A DNA stretch of 21,843 bases, from NCBI GenBank assembly GCA_903970315.1, contig CAJCIJ010000254.1, forward strand, positions 1 through 21,843, in the 5' to 3' direction. This document shows, piece after piece, positions 15,124 through 21,843 of the stretch. Made by a program: the position numbers and the translations under genes. Below the pieces are notes generated by a model. It saw nothing but the letters and a program-made list of their open reading frames with translations. It searched no databases and was not told the origin of the DNA. This DNA is from Actinomycetota bacterium (lineage in GTDB: Bacteria > Actinomycetota > Thermoleophilia > Solirubrobacterales > Solirubrobacteraceae). Within the stretch, counting starts at the first letter, position 1. Every line of letters begins with the position of its first letter.

Positions 15124-15419
15124 GGGCCAACCGGGCCTACAGACTCCTGGTCAGGCGCGGCGGATGGATGCCTGCCGCGCTTGCGGGCCCGGGGCGCGTA
15201 GACCACGTCGAGGTCGTGGACGTGGCGAGCGGCGAAGTCCTGCTGGCCTGGAACCTGACGCCACTTCGAGCGGCCCGTCTGGCTCGGGCGCTTCGTGCGG
15301 ATCTCTCGCAGGTGCAACCGGAGGAGTTCGCCGAACGCTGGCTTGATGGCGACAACGCAGCCGATCCAACGCCGCGAGCCAGTGGCAGCCCGCTGCGGGA
15401 CTCCGACTCATGGGTCTAG
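15120..15419 (+). CDS. Small protein of unknown function in the pdh unit
   Basis: I do not recognise this 99-residue protein. It has a basic start (MRANRAYRLLVRRGGW), a central beta-like stretch (VDHVEVVDVASGEVLLAWNLTP), a helical part (LRAARLARALRADLSQVQPEEFAERWLDG) and a polar disordered tail. The GTG start shares four bases with the stop of the preceding gene. It ends four bases before the likely TTG start of pdhA. The tight packing argues that it is real and translated with its neighbours. Homologues, if any, would probably be found only in close relatives. Confidence 0.7.
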   Translation: MRANRAYRLLVRRGGWMPAALAGPGRVDHVEVVDVASGEVLLAWNLTPLRAARLARALRADLSQVQPEEFAERWLDGDNAADPTPRASGSPLRDSDSWV

Positions 15420-15423
15420 CGCA

Positions 15424-16587
15424 TTGACCGCGACGGACGCTCACCAACCGCTGGACGCCGAGGTGGCTCTGGAGTGGATGGCCACAATGCTGCTCATCCG
15501 CCGCTTTGAGGAGCGGGCAGGAGAGATGTACGCAAGGGCCAAGGTGGGCGGCTTCCTACATCTCGCCATCGGCGAGGAGGCTGCGATCGTGGGCTCTGCA
15601 CGCGCCCTGCACGAGCACGACTACCTTGTATCGACATACCGCTCGCACGGACATGCCCTGGTCCGGGGCACCGCACCGGGGCGGGTCATGGCGGAGCTCT
15701 TCGGGCGCGTCGACGGTTGCTCGCGCGGCCGCGGAGGGTCGATGCACATGTTCGACGGCCAGCGTCGGTTCATGGGTGGCTACGGGATCGTCGGCGGCAA
15801 CCTGCCGATCGCGGCGGGGATTGCATTGGCGTCGAAGCTGAAGAACGCCGACGAGGTGACCCTGTGCACGCTGGGCGACGGCGCGTGCAACCAGGGCACG
15901 TTCAGTGAAACGATGAACCTGGCGGCCCTCTGGGGCCTGCCGATCGTGTTCCTGGTTACCAACAACCAGTTCGGCATGGGCACATCGTTGGAGCGTCATT
16001 CGGCAGTCACCGAGCTCAGATCGCGAGGCGAGGGCTTTGGCGTGCCGGGGTGGCGCTGCGACGGCATGGACGTGGCGGACACCCACCGCGTGGTCGACCA
16101 CGCGGTGCGGATGGCTCGCAACGACCATCGGCCGATCCTGGTCGAGGCGATCACGTACCGCTACCGCGGCCACTCGATGGCCGACCCCGAGCGCTACCGC
16201 ACCAAGGAGCAGGTTGCTCAATGGCGCAAGCGCGATCCCCTGGACACGTTCAGGTCTCGCCTCCAGAGCGAGGGCATCCTGGACGACGATCGCTACGAAG
16301 CCCTGGACGATGCCGCGCGGCTCCAGGTGGAGGAGGCAGTGCAGTTTGCCGACGAGTCCCCGTTTCCAGCGCCGGGTTCGCTTTACGAAGACGTCTACGT
16401 GCTCGGCGACCAGGTGAGCGGTCAGTACTCCTTTGGAACCCCCCAGTCGCCTGGGGATGGGGACGAGCAGCCGCCCACGGAGGCCAGCGCGGGCGAGATC
16501 CCACAGCAGATCACGGCGGCCTTGCAGGAGGCCGACGATGCCTCTTGGCAGGGCGCCGGCGGCGAACCAGAGCAGGTGGAGGCCTGA
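15424..16587 (+). CDS. pdhA: Pyruvate dehydrogenase E1 component, alpha subunit
   Basis: E1 alpha pairs with E1 beta in a thiamine-diphosphate enzyme that decarboxylates pyruvate and transfers the acetyl unit to lipoyl-E2. The product (387 residues from this start) has MLLIRRFEERAGEMYARAKVGGFLHLAIGEEAAIVG, the thiamine-diphosphate motif GDGACNQG...NN (Gly151 to Asn181), and the RYRGHSMADPERYRTKEQV loop. The family normally ends near LYEDVY (320-325); here about 62 more residues follow, rich in Gln, Glu, Pro and Gly. The TTG at 15424 is my best start, four bases after the preceding stop. An ATG at 15344 would overlap that gene, and an ATG at 15478 lies close to the conserved core. The gene overlaps pdhB by one base. 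Acetoin or branched-chain substrates are less likely alternatives. Confidence 0.9.
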   Translation: MTATDAHQPLDAEVALEWMATMLLIRRFEERAGEMYARAKVGGFLHLAIGEEAAIVGSARALHEHDYLVSTYRSHGHALVRGTAPGRVMAELFGRVDGCSRGRGGSMHMFDGQRRFMGGYGIVGGNLPIAAGIALASKLKNADEVTLCTLGDGACNQGTFSETMNLAALWGLPIVFLVTNNQFGMGTSLERHSAVTELRSRGEGFGVPGWRCDGMDVADTHRVVDHAVRMARNDHRPILVEAITYRYRGHSMADPERYRTKEQVAQWRKRDPLDTFRSRLQSEGILDDDRYEALDDAARLQVEEAVQFADESPFPAPGSLYEDVYVLGDQVSGQYSFGTPQSPGDGDEQPPTEASAGEIPQQITAALQEADDASWQGAGGEPEQVEA

Positions 16588-17594
16588 TGGCGACGATGCG
16601 CTACCGCGAGGCCCTGGGCGAGGCTCTGCGCGAGGAGATGCGCAGGGACGAGCGGGTCTTTCTGATGGGCGAGGACATTGGCGTGTTTGGCGGAGCGTTC
16701 AAGGTCACCGAGGGACTGCTTGAGGAGTTCGGAGAGCGTCGGGTACGCGACACGCCGATCTCGGAGAACACGATCGTGGGGATGGGCGTGGGCGCGGCTA
16801 TGACTGGCATGCGGCCGGTGGTGGAGTTGATGACCATCAACTTCGCCCTGCTGGCGTTCGATCAGATTGTCAACCACGCTGCGCACATCCACTACATGTT
16901 CGGAGGCCAGGCACGCGTCCCCATGGTGGTGCGGATGCCGCAGGGGGCGGGCCATCAGCTGGGGCCCACACACTCGCACTGCCTGGAGGCCATGTTCCTT
17001 CAGGTGCCCGGACTGCTCGTGGCAGTCCCGTCCACGGCGGCCGACGCCAAGGGGTTGTTGAAGTCGGCGATCCGAGACGAGAACCCGGTGGTGTTCATCG
17101 AGCACGAGTCGCTGTACGGGGAGCGTGGGGAGGTGCCCGAGGCACCGACCGACCACCTGGTCGAGTTCGGACGCGCGGCGGTGCGCCGACAGGGCAGCGA
17201 CGTGACGGTGGTGGGGATCTCACGCCAGGCCCGAACGGCGGAGACGGCTGCGGAGGTGCTGGAGCGCGAGCACGGGGTAGATGCCGAGGTGATCGACCCG
17301 CGGACCCTGCGCCCCCTGGACCTTGGCACGATCCTGGCGTCGGTCGCAAAGACGGGCCGGCTTGTCATCGTCGAGGAGGGCTGGCCACACGGAGGCGTTG
17401 GTGCCAACCTGGCGGCGCTGGTTGCCGAGCAGGCGTTCGACTCGCTGGATGCCCCGATCCAGCGGGTGAGCGGGGCCGACGTGCCCATGCCGTACTCAAA
17501 GGCGCTGGAGGATGTGGCATACCCACATACGCGACAGGTAGTTGAGGCAGCCCTGAGAGCGCTCTCCGAAGCGCCCAAGGTCCCAGCGGGATGA
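16587..17594 (+). CDS. pdhB: Pyruvate dehydrogenase E1 component, beta subunit
   Basis: E1 beta completes the alpha2-beta2 thiamine-diphosphate enzyme. The 335-residue protein shows MRYREALGEALREEMRRDERVFLMGEDIGVFGGAFKVTEGL, with the Glu that activates the cofactor (usually in the GED segment or just after), RVRDTPISENTIVGMGVGAAMTGMRPVVELM, the substrate-site GAGHQLGPTHSHCLEAMF, and the transketolase C-domain DVTVVGISRQ...VIDPRTLRPLD...VIVEEGWPHGGVGANLAAL. Length is typical. The ATG overlaps the pdhA stop (TGATG) and GGAGG lies 4 bases upstream, so translation is coupled. The HSHCLEA segment is closer to pyruvate/acetoin enzymes than to branched-chain ones. It is followed by a 112-base gap, the only sizeable one before pdhC. 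Confidence 0.94.
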   Translation: MATMRYREALGEALREEMRRDERVFLMGEDIGVFGGAFKVTEGLLEEFGERRVRDTPISENTIVGMGVGAAMTGMRPVVELMTINFALLAFDQIVNHAAHIHYMFGGQARVPMVVRMPQGAGHQLGPTHSHCLEAMFLQVPGLLVAVPSTAADAKGLLKSAIRDENPVVFIEHESLYGERGEVPEAPTDHLVEFGRAAVRRQGSDVTVVGISRQARTAETAAEVLEREHGVDAEVIDPRTLRPLDLGTILASVAKTGRLVIVEEGWPHGGVGANLAALVAEQAFDSLDAPIQRVSGADVPMPYSKALEDVAYPHTRQVVEAALRALSEAPKVPAG

Positions 17595-17633
17595 CCGAGA
17601 CGCGTCCGATGGTGTCTCGCGAAACGCGTGGCA

Positions 17634-17647
17634 CGCGCGCGCGCGCG
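17634..17647. repeat. (CG)7 dinucleotide run between pdhB and pdhC
   Basis: Seven uninterrupted CG steps occupy 17634-17647, preceded by two ACGCGT copies (17600-17605, 17624-17629) 24 bases apart. Such alternating runs can adopt Z-DNA. No promoter box is evident nearby. Confidence 0.6.
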
Positions 17648-17706
17648 GCCACCGGTTTTGAGAACTCCCACAACTCGTGCCCGGCAACACGCTCGAAGGG
17701 ACACCG

Positions 17707-19014
17707 ATGGCCGACATAGTGATGCCGCGCCTGTCGGACACCATGGAACAAGGGACCATACTGCGTTGGCTGAAACGTTCCGGAGACAGCGTGGTCAGAG
17801 GGGAGGAGATCGTGGAAATCGAGACCGACAAGGCCTCGATGGTCTACGAGTCCGATCAGGACGGCGTGCTGGAACTGCTGGCCGCCGAGGGAGACACCCT
17901 TCCCATAGGGCACATCATTGCCAGAACGGGCGCCGGCGGGGCCGGCGACGCGGTCACAGAGCCGGCGGAGGCATCGGCAGGCCCAGCGCAGTTCCCGGTG
18001 GGGGCTGCGCCGACTCTCCAAGCCGAGGCTGCACCGATCACCCAGGAGGCGGAGGTGCAGAGGGCGCCGACTGGCCGCGTCAAGGCATCGCCGCTGGCCC
18101 GACGCATAGCCTCCGAGACTGGAGTTGCACTGGAGGGACTGGCCGGCAGTGGGCCCGGGGGACGCATCGTCAGGGCCGACGTGCAGGCGGCTGGGAGCAG
18201 CGCGGCGGTCCCTGCCGACACCCCGAATGTGCCCGACAAGCCGGTGCCGGACAACTCGGGCCACAGCGACGGCGTGGGGGTCGCGCCGGCGGTGTCGGAG
18301 GTGCTCAGGGCCAAGGGGCAGAGTACGGCGCGCGAGCTTACGCGGACCCAGCAGCTGATTGCCAGGCGCATGGCCGAGTCCAAGGCGACTATCCCCCACT
18401 TCACGGTCCAGGTCGAGATTGACATGGAGGAGTGCGTGGCGATGCGGGCACAGCTTGCGCAGCACGTGAAGGGGGCACCGACGTACAACGACATGGCGGT
18501 CAAGGCGTGTGCGCTGGCCTTGCGTGAGCATCCCCGGGTCAACGGCAGCTACCGCGACGGGCAGATCCAGCTGCACTCACGGATCAACGTTGGTGTGGCG
18601 GTCGCGGTGGAGGCGGAGGACTCCTTCGACGACGCACTGGTGGTTCCGACGGTGTTCGACGCAGACATCAAGTCGCTGGGCGAGATTGCGCGCGAGACGC
18701 GCGCGCTTGCCGAACGGGTGCGCCAGGGCACCATCACCCCCCCGGAGCTGTCGGGGGGAACGTTCACGGTGTCCAACCTCGGAATGCACGGCGTGGACAG
18801 CTTCCAGGCCATCATCAACCCGCCACAGGCGGCGATAATGAGCCTGGGAGCGCTGACGCCACGAGCGGTGGTCCGGGCGGGCGGGATTGTGGCCCGTAAC
18901 ACGGTGTTTGCCACGCTGGCGTGCGATCATCGCATGCTCTACGGAGCCGACGCGGCGCGCTTTATGGCGCGCGTCCGTGAGCTGCTCGAACAGCCGGCAG
19001 CCCTGACGCTGTGA
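17707..19014 (+). CDS. pdhC: Dihydrolipoamide acetyltransferase (E2) of pyruvate dehydrogenase
   Basis: E2 is the core of the complex and moves the acetyl group from lipoate to CoA. The 435-residue protein has one lipoyl domain (1-77, lipoyl Lys42 in ETDKASM), an Ala/Pro-rich linker, a peripheral-subunit-binding domain (about 120-157: KASPLARRIASETGVALEGLAGSGPGGRIVRADV), a second linker, and the catalytic domain from about 205. The final motif, normally HRxxDG, reads His408-Arg-Met-Leu-Tyr412-Gly413, so the Asp is replaced. TVSNLGMHGVDSFQAIINPPQAAI is normal. The ATG at 17707 starts the lipoyl domain and has AAGGGA 5 bases upstream. The open frame begins 30 bases earlier but without homology. 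The gap after pdhB and the good ribosome site suggest separate translation. Confidence 0.94.
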   Translation: MADIVMPRLSDTMEQGTILRWLKRSGDSVVRGEEIVEIETDKASMVYESDQDGVLELLAAEGDTLPIGHIIARTGAGGAGDAVTEPAEASAGPAQFPVGAAPTLQAEAAPITQEAEVQRAPTGRVKASPLARRIASETGVALEGLAGSGPGGRIVRADVQAAGSSAAVPADTPNVPDKPVPDNSGHSDGVGVAPAVSEVLRAKGQSTARELTRTQQLIARRMAESKATIPHFTVQVEIDMEECVAMRAQLAQHVKGAPTYNDMAVKACALALREHPRVNGSYRDGQIQLHSRINVGVAVAVEAEDSFDDALVVPTVFDADIKSLGEIARETRALAERVRQGTITPPELSGGTFTVSNLGMHGVDSFQAIINPPQAAIMSLGALTPRAVVRAGGIVARNTVFATLACDHRMLYGADAARFMARVRELLEQPAALTL

Positions 19015-19026
19015 GTGGCACGACGC

Positions 19027-19032
19027 TACGCT
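19027..19032 (+). promoter_or_regulatory. Candidate -10 box before lipB
   Basis: TACGCT lies 11 bases before the lipB ATG at 19044, in the 29-base gap after pdhC. It would leave a leader of four or five bases. The AGAGAG between them could equally be a weak ribosome site for read-through translation. Confidence 0.25.
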
Positions 19033-19043
19033 GAAGAGAGCCG

Positions 19044-19808
19044 ATGCTCGACGTGGAGTCCTCCCAGCAACTGTGGATCTGCCACCTGGGCACGGTCCCG
19101 TATCTGGAGGCGGTGGCTATCCAGGACAGCATCCGCGCGCAGCGTCAGGCCGATGAGCTTCCGGACGTACTGCTCCTCTTGGAGCACCCACCGACGTACA
19201 CACGCGGCCGGCGCTCTGACCCCGCCGAGCTGCCGCTCGGCGATCAGGAGTACCGCGAAAGAGGCATCGACGTGGTGGACACCAACCGCGGGGGCAAGGT
19301 CACCTACCACGGCCCCGGCCAACTGGTGGGGTACCCGCTTGCGCGTGTCACCGACGTGGTTGCGCACGTGCGCACGATGGAGCACGCGATCGTGGCGGCG
19401 CTGGCCGACCACGGCCTGCGTGCCCGCTCGCGTGCGAGCGAGGGAGCGGACTACACGGGCGTGTGGGTGGCAGACCGTAAGATCGCCTCCATCGGGGTCC
19501 ACGTGTCCCGAGGCGTGACGGCGCACGGTTTCGCCGTCAACGTGACCAACGATTTGGCCCCGTTTTCGTGGGTGGTCCCGTGCGGGCTTGAGGGCGTCCG
19601 CATGACGTCGCTGGGCGCAGAGCTGACGAGCCGTGGACCCGGCGACGAGCACCTGATGACAGGACTTCGCGCAAGCGTGAGCGGGCACCTGTGCCGGCTG
19701 ATGGGCCGCCAGGGTCGGGTCGTCGAACCATTGGAGCTGGGGTTGATGGGCGTGCCTGCTTGGTCGCCTGTGGCGCACCCGCAACCGGAGGCGACGGTGG
19801 CCGCGTGA
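19044..19808 (+). CDS. lipB: Octanoyltransferase (lipoate biosynthesis)
   Basis: LipB moves octanoyl from acyl carrier protein to the lipoyl-domain lysine of E2 and similar proteins. The 254-residue protein has LLLLEHPPTYTRGRRS, RGGKVTYHGPGQLVGYP (82-98), KIASIGVHVSRGVTAHGFAVNV with the catalytic Lys146, and VVPCGLEGVRMTSLG with the nucleophile Cys180. This is the standard Cys/Lys pair. A C-terminal tail of about 25 residues after the catalytic domain is poorly conserved. The ATG at 19044 lies 29 bases after pdhC. lipA overlaps its stop by four bases. Its place directly behind the gene for its protein substrate supports a shared unit. Confidence 0.96.
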   Translation: MLDVESSQQLWICHLGTVPYLEAVAIQDSIRAQRQADELPDVLLLLEHPPTYTRGRRSDPAELPLGDQEYRERGIDVVDTNRGGKVTYHGPGQLVGYPLARVTDVVAHVRTMEHAIVAALADHGLRARSRASEGADYTGVWVADRKIASIGVHVSRGVTAHGFAVNVTNDLAPFSWVVPCGLEGVRMTSLGAELTSRGPGDEHLMTGLRASVSGHLCRLMGRQGRVVEPLELGLMGVPAWSPVAHPQPEATVAA

Positions 19809-20821
19809 CCCCCACGGCCACCCGCTCGCGCAGTCGCCCCGGGGGTAGCGACGTGCTGGACGTGCTGGGCAGTGACGTTCGCCCGCTACGCGAGCGCAAG
19901 CCGCCGTGGTTCAAGGTGCCGGCGCCGGGAGGCACCCGCTACAGGGAGCTGGGCGAGCTGATCCGGGCCGAGAACCTCCACACGGTCTGTCAGGAGGCCG
20001 CATGCCCCAACGTCGGCGAGTGCTGGGAGCGAGGCACGGCCACGTTCATGATCCTGGGGGACACGTGCACGAGGCGATGCGGCTTCTGCAACGTCAAGAC
20101 GGGGACGCCGACCTGGCATGACCCGCTTGAGCCGGCGCGGGTGGCGCGCTCGATAGCGCGAATGGGCCTGCGCCACGCGGTCATCACCTCGGTCGACCGC
20201 GACGACCTGCCGGACAAGGGTGCAGGAGCATTCGTGGGGGTGATCCGCCAGGTGCGCGCTCAGGCACCGGCGTGCAAGGTCGAGGTGTTGACACCGGACT
20301 TCCAGGGTCAGGAGATGCCGTTGGCGAAGGTCATCGCCGAGCGCCCGGACGTGTTCAACCACAACGTGGAGGTCGTGCCGCGCCTGTACCCGGTCGCGCG
20401 TCGCGGCTCGGAGTTCACCCGCTCCTGTCGCGTGCTGGCGCTGGCCAAAGAGATGGGTGGCGATCAGGTCCTGACCAAATCTGGGCTGATGGTTGGGCTG
20501 GGCGAGACCCACGACGAGCTGGTGGAGACGTTCTCGACACTACGCGACCACGGCGTGCAGGTTCTCACCGTCGGTCAGTACCTGAGGCCGTCGGAGCGCC
20601 ACCTACCGGTGGTGCGCTACTGGCATCCCGACGAGTTCAAGGCACTCCAGGATGCGGCGTACGCGCTTGGCTTCGAGCATGTCGCCGCGGGGCCGCTCGT
20701 GCGGTCCAGCTACCACGCCGACGAGCATGCTGCCGGCGCCACCGCGGACGGTGTGCGCGAGCGCGCCGCCAGTTCGCCGACTGCGCTCCCAACGCCCGCA
20801 GCCGACACAGCGGCAGCGTAG
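19805..20821 (+). CDS. lipA: Lipoyl synthase (radical SAM)
   Basis: LipA inserts two sulfurs into the octanoyl chain placed by LipB, giving lipoyl-E2. The 338-residue protein has the auxiliary cluster cysteines Cys62, Cys67 and Cys73 (CQEAACPNVGEC), the radical SAM triad Cys88, Cys92 and Cys95 (CTRRCGFC), HNVEVVPRLYPVARRGS, the KSGLMVGLGE segment, and the terminal RSSYHADEH, whose Ser ligates the auxiliary cluster. A tail of about 35 Ala/Thr/Pro-rich residues follows. GTG at 19805 overlaps the lipB stop (GTGA). Longer frames start upstream within lipB but lack homology. With lipB and E2 adjacent, the cluster encodes both lipoylation steps next to the substrate. Confidence 0.97.
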   Translation: MTPTATRSRSRPGGSDVLDVLGSDVRPLRERKPPWFKVPAPGGTRYRELGELIRAENLHTVCQEAACPNVGECWERGTATFMILGDTCTRRCGFCNVKTGTPTWHDPLEPARVARSIARMGLRHAVITSVDRDDLPDKGAGAFVGVIRQVRAQAPACKVEVLTPDFQGQEMPLAKVIAERPDVFNHNVEVVPRLYPVARRGSEFTRSCRVLALAKEMGGDQVLTKSGLMVGLGETHDELVETFSTLRDHGVQVLTVGQYLRPSERHLPVVRYWHPDEFKALQDAAYALGFEHVAAGPLVRSSYHADEHAAGATADGVRERAASSPTALPTPAADTAAA

Positions 20822-20846
20822 AGCCGCGGGGCAGGTCTGGCCGGGC

Positions 20847-20866
20847 GGCGCCATAAGGGTGGCGCC
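20847..20866 (+). terminator. Hairpin after lipA, possible terminator
   Basis: GGCGCCA and TGGCGCC pair over a six-base loop (TAAGGG), 26 bases after the lipA stop. No U-run follows, so this may be a factor-dependent end or an RNA-stabilising stem rather than an intrinsic terminator. Confidence 0.35.
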
Positions 20867-20951
20867 CCATAAGCGGAGAAGCGGCGTACGCAACGCGCCG
20901 GCTGCCCAGAGGCGGCCGGCGCCTCGAGCCGCGACGGAACGCGCCGCGAGC

Positions 20952-20963
20952 GAGGGTACCCTC
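20952..20963 (+). promoter_or_regulatory. Candidate promoter element of the rhomboid gene within a 12-bp palindrome
   Basis: GAGGGTACCCTC is exactly symmetric and contains TACCCT (20957-20962), which could be a -10 box. Transcription would start near 20968, giving a leader of about 34 bases before the GTG at 21002. The core recurs before the lipoprotein and thymidylyltransferase genes. Confidence 0.35.
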
Positions 20964-20967
20964 CGCG

Positions 20968-20991
20968 ATGGCCCGGCGAGCAGCCCGGTGA
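20968..20991 (+). other. Possible seven-codon upstream reading frame (MARRAAR) before the rhomboid gene
   Basis: An ATG five bases after the TACCCT box opens a frame of seven codons ending in TGA, ten bases before the rhomboid GTG. Position suggests a leaderless leader peptide; size makes chance equally possible. Confidence 0.2.
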
Positions 20992-21001
20992 ACCCTGGCC
21001 C

Positions 21002-21796
21002 GTGTTTCCCATCAAGGACAACATCCACAAGGACCGCTTCCCGCTGGTCACCGTGGCCCTGGTCGCAATCAACGTGCTGGTGTACTTGCTGGCGACAAGC
21101 CATGGCGGCAACCTCATCGGCGGCCCATCGCCGGGCGTCGAGGATCGATTCAGCCTGATCCCGTATGCCCTGGCGCACCCCGGTGCGCACTGCTATCTGC
21201 TGACTGCACGCACTGTGCTCGGCGAAGCGGCAGCGGTCCGTTGCGGGCCAGGGCTACCGACTGCGGTGCAAGGCGTCAAACAGTCGTCGCTGCTGGCCCC
21301 GTGGGAGACGGTCGCCAGCTCGATGTTCATGCACGCCGACATACTCCACATCGGCTTCAACATGCTCTTTCTGGCGATCTTCGGCCCGGCAGTCGAGGAT
21401 GCGATGGGCAGAGGCCGCTTCGTGGTCTTCTACCTGCTGGGGGGCCTGGTGGCCCTGGCCGCCCAGGTGGCCTCAGACCCCGGTTCGACGGTCCCCGTCC
21501 TCGGCGCGTCGGGAGCCATCGCAGGCGTGTTGGGGGGCTATGCGATCTTCTACCCGCGGGCGCGGATTCTCACGCTTGTCCTGATCGTCTTCTTCGTGAC
21601 CGTCGTGGAGCTGCCCGCGGTAGTCCTCCTGGGCGCGTGGTTTGCGCTCCAGGTCTTTGAAGCTGAGCTGAGCGGCTCCAGCAGCGGCGGCGGTGTCGCC
21701 AACTTCGCGCACATCGGGGGCTTCGTCTTCGGGCTGGCGCTGATCGGCGTGTTCGCCCGGCGGCGGCCCGTGGCGCCGCGATATGAGGTGTACTGA
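21002..21796 (+). CDS. Rhomboid-family intramembrane serine protease
   Basis: The 264-residue membrane protein has the rhomboid core. The first helix is about residues 14-32 (FPLVTVALVAINVLVYLLA). A long extracytoplasmic loop of about 65 residues with two cysteines follows, then SMFMHADILHIGFNMLFLAIFG, the loop that carries the conserved His and Asn. The catalytic Ser170 is in GASGAIAG and the catalytic His237 in NFAHIGGFVFG. About six hydrophobic segments are present. The dyad is complete, so activity is expected; the substrate is unknown. The GTG at 21002 is the first usable start in frame and gives the usual MFPIKDN start of many bacterial rhomboids. No strong ribosome site precedes it. 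The next gene starts 6 bases after the stop. Confidence 0.93.
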   Translation: MFPIKDNIHKDRFPLVTVALVAINVLVYLLATSHGGNLIGGPSPGVEDRFSLIPYALAHPGAHCYLLTARTVLGEAAAVRCGPGLPTAVQGVKQSSLLAPWETVASSMFMHADILHIGFNMLFLAIFGPAVEDAMGRGRFVVFYLLGGLVALAAQVASDPGSTVPVLGASGAIAGVLGGYAIFYPRARILTLVLIVFFVTVVELPAVVLLGAWFALQVFEAELSGSSSGGGVANFAHIGGFVFGLALIGVFARRRPVAPRYEVY

Positions 21797-21802
21797 GGGC
21801 TG

Positions 21803-21843
21803 ATGGCGCGCATCGTGATACTCGTTGCGGCGGTGCTCTTGCT
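21803..21843 (+). CDS. Start of a further gene, cut by the right edge
   Basis: An ATG six bases after the rhomboid stop opens MARIVILVAAVLLL, a hydrophobic start like a signal or membrane anchor. GAGGG (21795-21799) lies 3 bases upstream, overlapping the rhomboid stop codon, so the two genes are probably co-transcribed. Only 13 codons are visible and no function can be given. Confidence 0.55.
   Translation, partial: MARIVILVAAVLL

Overview
The window is GC-rich bacterial chromosome with dense gene packing and few gaps. Several features point to a high-GC actinobacterium: a fused PafB-PafC WYL regulator, a family 5 uracil-DNA glycosylase, GTG and TTG starts, and many genes whose -10 box sits 6-7 bases before the start codon (a leaderless layout). 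The mix, including a CIRCE-controlled groES-groEL and a rhomboid protease, would fit a deep-branching lineage such as Thermoleophilia/Solirubrobacterales. That placement is inference; no rRNA or other marker is present.

Left part (1-10879), mostly minus strand: the 5' half of groEL, groES with a clear promoter and CIRCE operator, a small ASCH-domain protein, a Crp/Fnr regulator, a secreted hypothetical protein (plus), a glycerophosphodiester phosphodiesterase, a family 5 uracil-DNA glycosylase, a hypothetical lipoprotein (plus), dTDP-glucose 4,6-dehydratase (rfbB), a long nucleotidyltransferase (RfbA type), a fused PafBC-like DNA-damage regulator, and an OB-fold/HD-domain nuclease of the YhaM type.

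Right part (10880-21843), all plus strand: a short-chain dehydrogenase, thiE, a four-helix membrane protein, lpd (E3), a DsbA/HCCA-isomerase-like protein, a 99-residue unknown, pdhA-pdhB-pdhC (E1 alpha, E1 beta, E2), lipB, lipA, a rhomboid-type protease and the start of one more gene. This is the functional core. E1, E2 and E3 form the pyruvate dehydrogenase complex, and LipB and LipA place the lipoyl cofactor on the single lipoyl domain of E2. From the DsbA-like gene to lipA the spacing is consistent with one transcription unit of seven genes, except for a 112-base gap before pdhC.

I see no mobile element, CRISPR array, tRNA or rRNA, and no gap above 300 bases. Most of the window is housekeeping. 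The points most worth a second look are the repeated leaderless -10 signature, a 12-bp-arm hairpin inside the short-chain dehydrogenase gene, the Asp-to-Tyr change in the E2 active-site motif, the 18-base divergent start region between the glycosylase and the lipoprotein, and tiny reading frames before pdhC and the rhomboid gene.
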